From Desulfobulbaceae bacterium (lineage in GTDB: Bacteria; Desulfobacterota; Desulfobulbia; Desulfobulbales; Desulfocapsaceae), in assembly GCA_031256095.1 (NCBI GenBank), contig JAIRRG010000206.1:1-5556 (forward strand): a DNA stretch of 5,556 bases, read 5' to 3'. Shown here piece after piece: positions 1 to 5,556 of the stretch. Below the pieces are notes generated by a model. It was given only the letters and a program-made list of their open reading frames with translations. It was not told the origin of the DNA and did no database searches. Every line of letters begins with the position of its first letter. Positions within the stretch are counted from its first letter, which is position 1. The position numbers were made by a program, and so were the translations under genes.

Positions 1-812
1 AGAAAGTTATTGTCGAGCAAATTCCCTAAAATGGTGGCCTGAATTTCGACCCCGACCGTGGGCCGCGCCCGCGTGTAGGGTGTGGCGTGGACATCGCCCA
101 AACCGGCGGCTTCGGCGCCAATCAGGACGTAGCGGCCAGCGAAGAATTGCGGGTCAACGCGCTCGTTTAGCACATCCTGATAGGAAACATAGGGGAAAGT
201 TTTCTCTTTACCGTAGTAGTTGAGCAACAGTTCGCCACTTTTCACCCTCAACGTCTTATCGTACAGCATGGCCAAAGAAAGTACCGGCAGGCCGCCGTAA
301 CGCAACAACGCGCCACGAGCCACGCCATCTGAACTGAGTGGCGTGTGAATATGGCCAATCCCGGCATAGCCAGAGAGGGTTGGGCTAGGGGTGAGCAAGC
401 CGCTGTCATCCTTGGCCGCCGCCAGGAAAACCGGGGGGCCATCGGCCATGGCCTTACTGAAATCCTGATCGTCCGCCGTCGCTTCCTGGAACAGAATATC
501 GAAGCCAACCGCCTTGGCCTGGCGCAGGCGAGACAGCAGCCGGGCGTGCAGCCGCCGCGGCAGTGGCCACATGCCAAGACTGGCCAGGCTCTCCTTGTCA
601 ATGCCGATGATAACAACCCGCTGATTGCTTGGCCGCTCGCCGCGCCAATGGAAAAACTGATCAAGAATATTGTTGGCAAGCGAGTTGAGGCTGCCGGAAG
701 CATAAGCGCCCCACAGCAGCGCCAGCGACAGAAGTGGGGCTATCAGCCAACCTAAAAGCCAAGGCAGGCGATGGGAGAGCCGCCCGGCCAGCCAGCTGCG
801 CAGCGCCGCCAT
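1..812 (-). CDS. CHASE2-domain membrane receptor, N-terminal part (output domain beyond window)
   Basis: The frame is open from ATG at 812-810 to the left edge: 270 codons, with the C-terminus missing. A GTG directly before it (815-813) is an alternative start; AGGG at 826-823 is a plausible ribosome site for either. Residues about 18-39 (WLLGWLIAPLLSLALLWGAY) form one membrane helix. Residues about 46-270 match CHASE2, an extracytoplasmic sensor domain: VVIIGID (66-72), WPLPRRLHARLLSRL (82-96), AVGFDILF (101-108), SDGVARGALLRY (161-172), LLNYYGKEKTFPYVSYQDVL (196-215), FFAGRYVLIGAEAAGLGDV (223-241) and GVEIQATILGNLLDN (254-268). In this family CHASE2 is followed by further membrane helices and then an adenylate/guanylate cyclase, GGDEF, histidine kinase or Ser/Thr kinase domain; none of that is visible, so the enzymatic activity cannot be named. 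The gene starts 25 bases after the LysM/FecR gene, so it is probably third in that operon. The ligand is unknown. The CHASE2 call is secure; the output is open. Confidence 0.9.
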   Translation of the reverse strand, partial: MAALRSWLAGRLSHRLPWLLGWLIAPLLSLALLWGAYASGSLNSLANNILDQFFHWRGERPSNQRVVIIGIDKESLASLGMWPLPRRLHARLLSRLRQAKAVGFDILFQEATADDQDFSKAMADGPPVFLAAAKDDSGLLTPSPTLSGYAGIGHIHTPLSSDGVARGALLRYGGLPVLSLAMLYDKTLRVKSGELLLNYYGKEKTFPYVSYQDVLNERVDPQFFAGRYVLIGAEAAGLGDVHATPYTRARPTVGVEIQATILGNLLDNNF

Positions 813-837
813 CACTGCACCGCCCTGAGCCGCGCCC

Positions 838-2472
838 TTACAGAATAATACACAGAAGTAAAGTCGCGAGAACTACTCCGGCACTTGCCCCCATTGGCGC
901 GGCAATGGTGATTTCCTCCGCCGGCCCCCACAGGCTCGCCGGGTCACCCGGCATATGGCTACGCACCCGTAAATAATAGACGCCGGGTTCAAGTGGCTTT
1001 TCCAAGGTGTATTCCGGTTGCGGCAAATTATTCACCGCCACCAGCGGCTGACTGAAATCCGGCTTGGCCGCCACCTGCAAATCATAGACCGCGCCTTCCT
1101 GGGCGCGATGCCAACGCAGATGGAGCGGTTTGCCCGCGGCCAGCTTGTCGTTGTCAAACTTGAGCCGCTCGGCAATGGTAAAAACGGCGTTCTCCGACCA
1201 GTTCGATTGAAAGCCGTCGGCAGCGACGCTTTGAATGCGGACATAATAGGGGCCATACGGCAGATCCGGCGTTTTCCATGACGGCGCCGAGACCATAACT
1301 TCATGTAGTGGCTGGGCGAAGCTGGCGTCTTTCGCCACCATGACGCGGTAGCTTGCCGCCTCCTTCACCCTGGCCCAAGACAAGGAGGCCGATGGCGAGA
1401 AGAAACGGGCATCTTTCGGGATGGTCAAAATCGGCGGCGCAGGCGAAGTCCGTAAGACAAATGCCTTGGGCGGCGTCGGCAGGCTTTCAAAGCCTTCGCC
1501 ATTGATAGCGGTCAGGCTAACGAAATAACGGCCATCCTCCGGCAGGGTCACGAATAGGTTTTCTCCGGCCTTGCCAAGCCGCCTCTCGACCACCTGCAAG
1601 CCCTGCTCGTCACGGCTGACAGTCAGGCGCATGGAAGCGTCGGGTTGGTCCGGCAGCCGGAAAGACAGCGGCTGGCTTTTATAGATGTCGGCAGCGACGA
1701 AAGCATGCGGCGGGGCTGGCAGAGGGCGCGTCGGGCCGGGCGCCTGCCGCTGGCGGACGATGACGCCCTGCCCGACCGGCACGGTGCGGGTGGCGCCTTG
1801 GGCAGCGGCGTAGACTTCACCGCGCAGGGTCTCAACCTGGCTGCTGTCACCATCCACTTTCAGGCGGTATTCGGTGCCGCGCACACCGGTGAGCGCCGTC
1901 GGCGTCCGTAAAATAAAGCCGTCGTTGCCAGGGGTCCCCGGTTTGATATTGTTCAGGCTGCCACCCCGCTTCAAGGTGGTCTGTATCTGCACCGAACCGT
2001 CGGCCAAACGCAGAGCGAGATCAACATGCAGACTGCTGCCGGCGTCAACACGGATGAAACGCTGATCCGGGAAAATCAGCAGAACATAGCCATCTGGACC
2101 GGTCTCAACCGTCGCCCCTGGCGACGCCTGGTCACCGGTCGCAACTGGACGCGGCGCTGTATCGGGCAGCGACAGGCTGGCCTGGCCACGGACGCCGCCA
2201 ACCGTGACGTTGACGTTTTCGCTGAGCAGCAAGCCAGCGGGGATGAGCAAGGTTCTGTCTTCACGGATGATATAAGGGGCGCGCAGGTTATTGACTTCGG
2301 CGATGCGCCGCCAGCTTTCCCGGTCATGGCAGTAGCGGTTGGCCAGGCTCATGAGATTGGAACCGGCTTTAACCATGAGAGGCACCATGGTTTCGGCCAC
2401 CGCGGGCGAAGCGGCAGCGGTGAGGAGCATCAACGACAGGAGGCACAAACGAAGAGTTTTCACTGTATTCAC
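838..2472 (-). CDS. secreted LysM-FecR protein with fibronectin-like repeats
   Basis: The product is 544 residues from a GTG start at 2472-2470; no ATG lies in frame upstream, and the Shine-Dalgarno is poor. Residues 1-26 are a signal peptide (basic start, LCLLSLMLLTAAA core, likely cut after AVA), so the body should be periplasmic. Residues about 29-78 are a LysM module, a fold that binds peptidoglycan glycan chains (VKAGSNLMSLANRYC, WRRIAEVNNL, LLIPAGL). Residues about 90-240 are a FecR domain, with GPDGYVLLIFPD (125-136) and the hallmark TPTALTGVRGTEYRL (190-204). Residues about 245-525 look like three beta-sandwich units of fibronectin type III character, with recurring Y-x-V/L-x-V/I strands such as SYRVMVAKD and YYLRVRS. 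The last 17 residues are hydrophobic and end abruptly, possibly a C-terminal anchor. By family analogy it may present an envelope signal to the CHASE2 receptor encoded next; that partnership is inferred from gene order, not shown. Unlike classical FecR there is no N-terminal anti-sigma segment and no sigma factor nearby. Confidence 0.92.
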   Translation of the reverse strand: MNTVKTLRLCLLSLMLLTAAASPAVAETMVPLMVKAGSNLMSLANRYCHDRESWRRIAEVNNLRAPYIIREDRTLLIPAGLLLSENVNVTVGGVRGQASLSLPDTAPRPVATGDQASPGATVETGPDGYVLLIFPDQRFIRVDAGSSLHVDLALRLADGSVQIQTTLKRGGSLNNIKPGTPGNDGFILRTPTALTGVRGTEYRLKVDGDSSQVETLRGEVYAAAQGATRTVPVGQGVIVRQRQAPGPTRPLPAPPHAFVAADIYKSQPLSFRLPDQPDASMRLTVSRDEQGLQVVERRLGKAGENLFVTLPEDGRYFVSLTAINGEGFESLPTPPKAFVLRTSPAPPILTIPKDARFFSPSASLSWARVKEAASYRVMVAKDASFAQPLHEVMVSAPSWKTPDLPYGPYYVRIQSVAADGFQSNWSENAVFTIAERLKFDNDKLAAGKPLHLRWHRAQEGAVYDLQVAAKPDFSQPLVAVNNLPQPEYTLEKPLEPGVYYLRVRSHMPGDPASLWGPAEEITIAAPMGASAGVVLATLLLCIIL

Positions 2473-2477
2473 CTGAC

Positions 2478-2491
2478 ACCGGAATGCCGGT
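2478..2491 (-). promoter_or_regulatory. small intercistronic hairpin before the LysM-FecR start
   Basis: ACCGG (2478-2482), a 4-base loop, and CCGGT (2487-2491) form a perfect 5-bp stem. On the coding (minus) strand it sits 6 bases before the GTG start at 2472, where the ribosome site should be. It could lower translation of the second gene or mark an mRNA processing point. The stem is short and may be chance. Confidence 0.3.
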
Positions 2492-2494
2492 ATA

Positions 2495-2518
2495 CATTGC
2501 CCATCGGCGTCATTGCCC
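2495..2518. repeat. 8-base direct repeat CATTGCCC in the regulator/FecR gap
   Basis: CATTGCCC occurs at 2495-2502 and again at 2511-2518, with an 8-base spacer, within the 51-base gap between the response regulator stop and the FecR start. OmpR-family regulators bind paired direct repeats, usually about 10-11 bases centre to centre; here the period is 16, so a binding site is only a weak possibility. Confidence 0.25.
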
Positions 2519-2523
2519 GTTGC

Positions 2524-3225
2524 CTAGCTCACCAGCTTGTAGCCGATACCGGCGACGGACTCGATATGAATACTTGCCTGAACGGCCATGGAATTCAGCT
2601 TCCGGCGAATATTGGCGATGTGCATGACCAGCGCCTTGGTTTCGACACCGGATTTGTATCCCAAAACTGTGAACAGCTCGGAATGAGCCACCACCTGCGG
2701 CGATTTTCTTGCGAGATGGACGAAAAGGTCAAACTCGGTCTTTGTCAATGGCAAAAGCCCACCATCGGCGCCGCGTGTTTCCCGCGTCGCCGGGTCAATG
2801 CTCATGCCGCCGACCTGCATGGCCTTTAACGTCGTCTGACTGCGGCGCAACTGGCTTTGAATGCGGGCCAGGAGTTCCCGGCTGCTGAAGGGTTTGGCCA
2901 GATAATCGTCGGCTCCCATCTCAAGTCCCAGCACTTTGTCGTCGATGGCGTTACGCTCGGTCAGCATGATCACTCGGCTTTCGGCACCGGCATCACGCAA
3001 TTTTCGCAACAGGACGAAACCATCATCACCCGGCAACACCACATCGAGCAAGACGATATCCGGCTGGCCCTTGTTGCATTCGCGCAGCAGATTTTTTCCG
3101 TCGCCCATAACCGTCACCTCACCACCATTGGCCGACAGATACGTGGCCAACATGGTCTGAATCGATGGATCGTCCTCGACAATTACAACCTTGAATTTCC
3201 GCGTTTCATTCATGCCTATCGCCAT
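2524..3225 (-). CDS. OmpR/PhoB-family response regulator
   Basis: This is a 233-residue cytoplasmic two-component regulator of normal family length. The receiver domain, about 11-128, has the acidic pair D18/D19 (VIVEDD), the phosphoacceptor D61 in DIVLLDVVLPGDDGF, the switch threonine T89 (VIMLTE) and K111 (DDYLAKPFSSREL), so all phosphorylation residues are present. Residues about 137-233 are a winged-helix DNA-binding domain (LPLTKTEFDLFVHLARKSPQVV, then VMHIANIRRKLN and the wing IESVAGIGYKLVS). The drawn start is ATG 3225-3223; a second ATG at 3213-3211 (MNETRKFKV) is equally natural, and neither has a good Shine-Dalgarno. It is the first gene of the three-gene minus-strand group, so it may control its own operon. 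No histidine kinase is visible; the partner is elsewhere or could be the missing C-terminal half of the CHASE2 protein. Target genes cannot be told from sequence. Confidence 0.95.
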   Translation of the reverse strand: MAIGMNETRKFKVVIVEDDPSIQTMLATYLSANGGEVTVMGDGKNLLRECNKGQPDIVLLDVVLPGDDGFVLLRKLRDAGAESRVIMLTERNAIDDKVLGLEMGADDYLAKPFSSRELLARIQSQLRRSQTTLKAMQVGGMSIDPATRETRGADGGLLPLTKTEFDLFVHLARKSPQVVAHSELFTVLGYKSGVETKALVMHIANIRRKLNSMAVQASIHIESVAGIGYKLVS

Positions 3226-3324
3226 CAGTCATGGATATTCATCTGCGACTTCACTTTGTAAGCCGCCGCATACACTCCTGTCCCCGCGATCCGGGCACAG
3301 GCTCTTCAGGGTGTTGGGGCAGGC

Positions 3325-3720
3325 TCATTCAGCGGGTCTCCGGCACCATACATCATACGGCAAAGAAGGTTGCCGAACCAAAAATTCCAAAGTGAAAACG
3401 ACGCGGTGCAAGCGATGGTTGCTCAATTCCGTCGCCACCGCCGCCAACACTTCTTCCTGATACTGTCGAACAGCCGAGCTACAATGTCGATCTTTCCCTT
3501 TTTAGGTAAGGACTTGAGGAAGTGGCCTAGACCGATGACGAACTCGTGGCTGTCAAAGGTAGCAAATGAACTGGTCTTGCCAAGGCGGCAAATCCCTTGG
3601 TGAAATCAGTAGTTATTTTTTTCTGTCGGCGGGTTTAATGACTTGGGCCGCCTTTGGCGACATGAGTAAAAATTCTGTGTTAAGCGCGGCGGCGGCCCAT
3701 TTATGATCGAAGGGTATCAC
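3325..3720 (-). pseudogene. frameshifted remnant of a small unrecognised protein gene
   Basis: Four open stretches follow one another on the minus strand, each needing a one-base shift of the same sense. (1) 3720 to the TAA at 3615-3613 reads VIPFDHKWAAAALNTEFLL and then MSPKAAQVIKPADRKK. (2) From the A7 run at 3622-3616 to about 3577 reads ITTDFTKGFAALA. (3) About 3577 to 3460 includes DSHEFVIGLGHFLKSLPKK and then GKIDIVARLFDS. (4) About 3459 to the TGA at 3327-3325 includes EEVLAAVATELSNHRLHRVV. Each stretch looks protein-like, with C/G-rich third codon positions in (3) and the first half of (4), and joins well to the next, as if an ancestral gene of about 110-130 codons had lost three single bases. 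Possible starts are GTG 3720 or ATG 3663. I do not recognise the family. Alternatives are assembly errors or chance open stretches. Confidence 0.45.
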
Positions 3721-3815
3721 GACCTTGATGGGAAAACAACCATACGGCTGTAGATTTGCTGATTTTTTACCCCATCTTCGCGGCCAGTCATCGGCATGGC
3801 GGCGGGCACAGGGCT

Positions 3816-4037
3816 ATGAAACGACCGGCAAAGACGGACATAGGCCGGACGAAGAAGAAAAGTTGCCTCCCCCCTTGCTTCGCGGTGGCAGTCATGGCAA
3901 TTATTATTATTTTTATTTCCAATATGGCCAAGCGCTGCGGGAAGTCTCAAAGACCGTTCGTTGGCGATGGCGGCAGCTTGCCGCCGACATACCAGTTTAT
4001 ACAGATGCCGCATCCACTTTTACCAACTGATTTATAA
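3816..4037 (+). CDS. possible small single-pass membrane protein
   Basis: ATG at 3816 gives 73 residues ending at TAA 4035-4037, 10 bases before the M16 start. The N-terminus is strongly basic (MKRPAKTDIGRTKKK), followed by a hydrophobic helix at about 19-36 (CFAVAVMAIIIIFISNMA) and a basic, then proline-rich, polar tail. This basic-helix-tail layout is typical of small inner-membrane proteins with the N-terminus inside. A G-rich stretch at 3801-3806 lies 9 bases before the ATG; AGGG at 3810-3813 is too close. An in-frame ATG at 3756 would add 20 residues of poor composition. Against it: the helix is partly made by an ATT repeat in an AT-rich patch, third-position GC is unremarkable, another frame is also open across the region, and I recognise no relatives. 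Confidence 0.3.
   Translation: MKRPAKTDIGRTKKKSCLPPCFAVAVMAIIIIFISNMAKRCGKSQRPFVGDGGSLPPTYQFIQMPHPLLPTDL
3969..3985. other. perfect 7-bp stem-loop upstream of the protease gene
   Basis: GGCGGCA (3969-3975), loop GCT, and TGCCGCC (3979-3985) make a strong GC-rich hairpin. No T-run follows on either strand, so it is not a standard intrinsic terminator. It lies 62 bases before the M16 start and could sit in its 5' leader; it also falls inside the possible small ORF. Confidence 0.4.
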
Positions 4038-4047
4038 CGAGAAATCC

Positions 4048-5556
4048 ATGCAATTCACCGTCAAAGAATCGTATTCCGGTTTTATCCTTGAAGAGCGCCA
4101 GAGCATCGCCGAAATTGACTCCGAGGTCTTTCTCTTCCGCCACGGTGTCACCGGCTGCCCACTCGTTGCCATCAAAAACAGCGACAGCAACAAAACCTTT
4201 GCCGTCGCTTTCAACACCATCCCAACCGATTCCACCGGCGTCGCCCATATCTTGGAGCATTCGGTGCTCATGGGCTCAAAAAAATACCCGGTTAAAGATG
4301 TTTTTGGCGAGGTGCATAAAGGCGGGCTGATGACCTTTCTCAACGCCATGACCGGCGCCGACATCACCTATTATCCATTCGCCACGCGCAACCGGCGCGA
4401 ATACTTCAGCCTGATGGATATTTACTGCGACGTCGTTTTCAACCCGCTGCTGTCCCGCGCCACCTTCGAACAGGAAGGCTGGCACTATCACCAGGAAGAC
4501 GCAGCCTCGCCCCTGACCTTTCAAGGCGTGGTCTTCAACGAAATGAAGGGGGCCTTTTCCGACCCGATCCGGGCGATTTTCCACAACATCTATCGCGGTC
4601 TCATGCCAGGCTCAACCTACGCCCACGAATCTGGCGGCGATCCGAAATCAATTCCCGATCTCAGTTATGAAGCCTTTGTCGACTTTCATCGCCGCCATTA
4701 TCATCCATCGAACGCCATGTTTTTTGTTTACGGCGATGCCGACCTGGCCGAAGAATTGTCTTTTCTACACAACAATTTCCTCGCCGCCTTTGCCGAAAAC
4801 GCCGGCATATGCCAGGTAACTGTCGGCACGGGCCTGAAAAATCCGGTTTTCCTCAATGACACCTACGCCGTTCAAGCCGCCGATACAGCGGATAAAACCT
4901 ATCTTGCCGTAGGCTCCATGGTCGGAACGGTTCTTGAGCGGCGGGAAAACACGGCCCTGCATATCCTCTCCGCCATCCTCTACAACTCCGACGCCTCGCC
5001 GCTGAAAAACGCCATCATTCAAAGCGGTTTATGCAAAGATTTTGGCGGCTTGTATTTATCGTCCTCGTCCTTTGCCACCGTCATGCTCACCTATCTGATC
5101 GGCAGCGAGGCGGAACACCGCGACGCCTTTCTCGGCCTGTACCAAAAAACCTTGCGCGGTATGGCCGAAAATGGCCTTGACCGCGGCCTGCTGGTGTCGG
5201 AGCTGAACCGCTTCGAGTTTTCCCTGCGCGAGGAAAACAGCAAGGCCCAGCGCGGCCTCGATTTGATCGGCAAGGCCATGTGCGCCCTGAAATACGGCGC
5301 TGACCTCTTCACCAGCCTGACCAGCGAGGAACTGCTGCGGAAACTGCGGCGGGCGGCACTCGAAGAACGTTATTTTGAAAAACTGATCACGGAACGCCTG
5401 CTCGATCAACCAGCCACGGCCATCCTCACGCTGTCGCCGGATGCGGCAAAACAGACCAGCACCCAGTCCGAGGAAAACGCCAGGCTCGCCGCCCACGCCG
5501 CCGCCCTGAGCGCCAGGGAAGGCCAGGCGCTGATCGCCCGTACCCAAGCCTTGCTG
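4048..5556 (+). CDS. M16C zinc metallopeptidase, presequence-protease (PreP)-like, N-terminal half
   Basis: The first 503 codons are present and the gene runs off the right edge; PreP-type enzymes are about 950-1000 residues, so roughly half is seen. ATG 4048 is preceded by GAGA at 4039-4042, a weak but well-spaced ribosome site, and the protein begins at the usual family position. The inverted zinc motif HxxEH is H67-I-L-E70-H71, with E70 the catalytic base, and the distal zinc ligand is E165 in GVVFNEMKGAFSDP, about the PreP spacing. Other family blocks are HSVLMGSKKYPVKDVF (71-86), TFLNAMT (96-102), YCDVVFNPLL (126-135), PGSTYAHESGGDP and HRRHYHPSNAMFFVYGD (214-230). Residues up to about 230 form the catalytic M16 domain and about 245-470 the second, inactive M16 fold; the Ala/Glu-rich helix from about 475 would begin the hairpin linking the two halves. 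There is no signal peptide, so it is probably cytoplasmic. Family members enclose and degrade unfolded peptides of up to a few tens of residues. No functional link to the divergent signalling genes is evident. Confidence 0.95.
   Translation, partial: MQFTVKESYSGFILEERQSIAEIDSEVFLFRHGVTGCPLVAIKNSDSNKTFAVAFNTIPTDSTGVAHILEHSVLMGSKKYPVKDVFGEVHKGGLMTFLNAMTGADITYYPFATRNRREYFSLMDIYCDVVFNPLLSRATFEQEGWHYHQEDAASPLTFQGVVFNEMKGAFSDPIRAIFHNIYRGLMPGSTYAHESGGDPKSIPDLSYEAFVDFHRRHYHPSNAMFFVYGDADLAEELSFLHNNFLAAFAENAGICQVTVGTGLKNPVFLNDTYAVQAADTADKTYLAVGSMVGTVLERRENTALHILSAILYNSDASPLKNAIIQSGLCKDFGGLYLSSSSFATVMLTYLIGSEAEHRDAFLGLYQKTLRGMAENGLDRGLLVSELNRFEFSLREENSKAQRGLDLIGKAMCALKYGADLFTSLTSEELLRKLRRAALEERYFEKLITERLLDQPATAILTLSPDAAKQTSTQSEENARLAAHAAALSAREGQALIARTQALL

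Larger units (their letters stand above)
3226..4047. other. 822-base region without a confident intact gene
   Basis: This stretch lies between the divergent response regulator and M16 protease genes and must hold both their promoters. It contains a probable decayed minus-strand gene (3325-3720), a possible small plus-strand membrane ORF (3816-4037), a stem-loop (3969-3985) and an AT-rich patch (about 3899-3920). Bases 3226-3324, just upstream of the regulator, show no ORF and no convincing -35/-10 pair; the best minus-strand candidate, TTACAA near 3260 with TATCCA 18 bases on, is poor and too close to the start codon. Confidence 0.6.

Noticed and set aside
248..703. 151-codon minus-strand ORF inside the CHASE2 gene
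   Set aside because: It is in another frame from the clear CHASE2 reading, which matches family motifs throughout; its Arg/Cys/Ala-rich product is typical of a shadow frame.
2026..2829. 267-codon plus-strand ORF antisense to the regulator and FecR genes
   Set aside because: It overlaps two confidently identified minus-strand genes and its translation shows no domain or membrane pattern; it is a shadow of GC-biased codons on the other strand.
3370..3603. 77-codon plus-strand ORF in the intergenic region
   Set aside because: It overlaps the minus-strand decayed gene, whose composition and codon bias are better; the plus-strand product has no recognisable features.
3580..3622. CCAAGG/CCTTGG stem followed by a T7 run on the plus strand, as a terminator
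   Set aside because: The stem is 6 bp with a 9-base loop and the T-run begins 15 bases after it; an alternative TTGCC/GGCAA stem competes, so an intrinsic terminator is not supported.
3717..4013. 98-codon minus-strand ORF with NNNN and CHDCH stretches
   Set aside because: The asparagine run is the reverse reading of an ATT repeat and the rest lacks protein-like order; the CxxC-like match is not a haem or zinc motif in any supporting context.
3978..4038. Sigma-70 promoter for the M16 gene (TTGCCG with TATACA, or TATAAC at 4033-4038)
   Set aside because: The first pair has only a 14-base spacer; the second -10 is 9 bases from the start codon and has no -35.
5056..5547. 163-codon minus-strand ORF opposite the M16 gene
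   Set aside because: It is antisense to a well-conserved protease domain, with low-complexity Gly/Gln composition and no recognisable motifs.

Overview
The window is about 55% GC by eye and reads as chromosomal DNA of a Gram-negative bacterium, probably in the Proteobacteria/Desulfobacterota range. The evidence is a signal-peptide LysM/FecR envelope protein, a CHASE2 membrane receptor, an OmpR-type regulator and a PreP-like M16 protease. The sequence gives no finer placement. I see no tRNA, rRNA, CRISPR array, insertion sequence or phage gene.

Left part, 1-3225, minus strand: three tightly spaced genes in one direction, read right to left. They are an OmpR/PhoB-type response regulator (2524-3225), a secreted LysM + FecR + fibronectin-like-repeat protein (838-2472) and the N-terminal 270 residues of a CHASE2 receptor that runs off the left edge (812 to <1). 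The gaps are 51 and 25 bases, so co-transcription is likely. Together they look like an envelope-sensing module: a periplasmic peptidoglycan-binding/FecR protein, a membrane receptor whose sensor domain faces the periplasm, and a DNA-binding output protein. The output domain of the CHASE2 protein (cyclase, GGDEF or kinase) lies outside the window. Since no histidine kinase is visible for the regulator, that missing end is the key unknown.

Middle part, 3226-4047: about 820 bases with no confident intact gene. On the minus strand, 3325-3720, four successive open stretches in shifting frames read like one small protein that has lost single bases, so this is probably a decayed gene of unrecognised family. 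On the plus strand, 3816-4037, there is a possible 73-residue single-pass membrane protein ending 10 bases before the protease gene.

Right part, 4048-5556, plus strand: the first 503 codons of an M16C (presequence-protease/PreP-like) zinc metallopeptidase with the inverted zinc motif and distal glutamate intact. It continues beyond the right edge and is divergent from the signalling operon.
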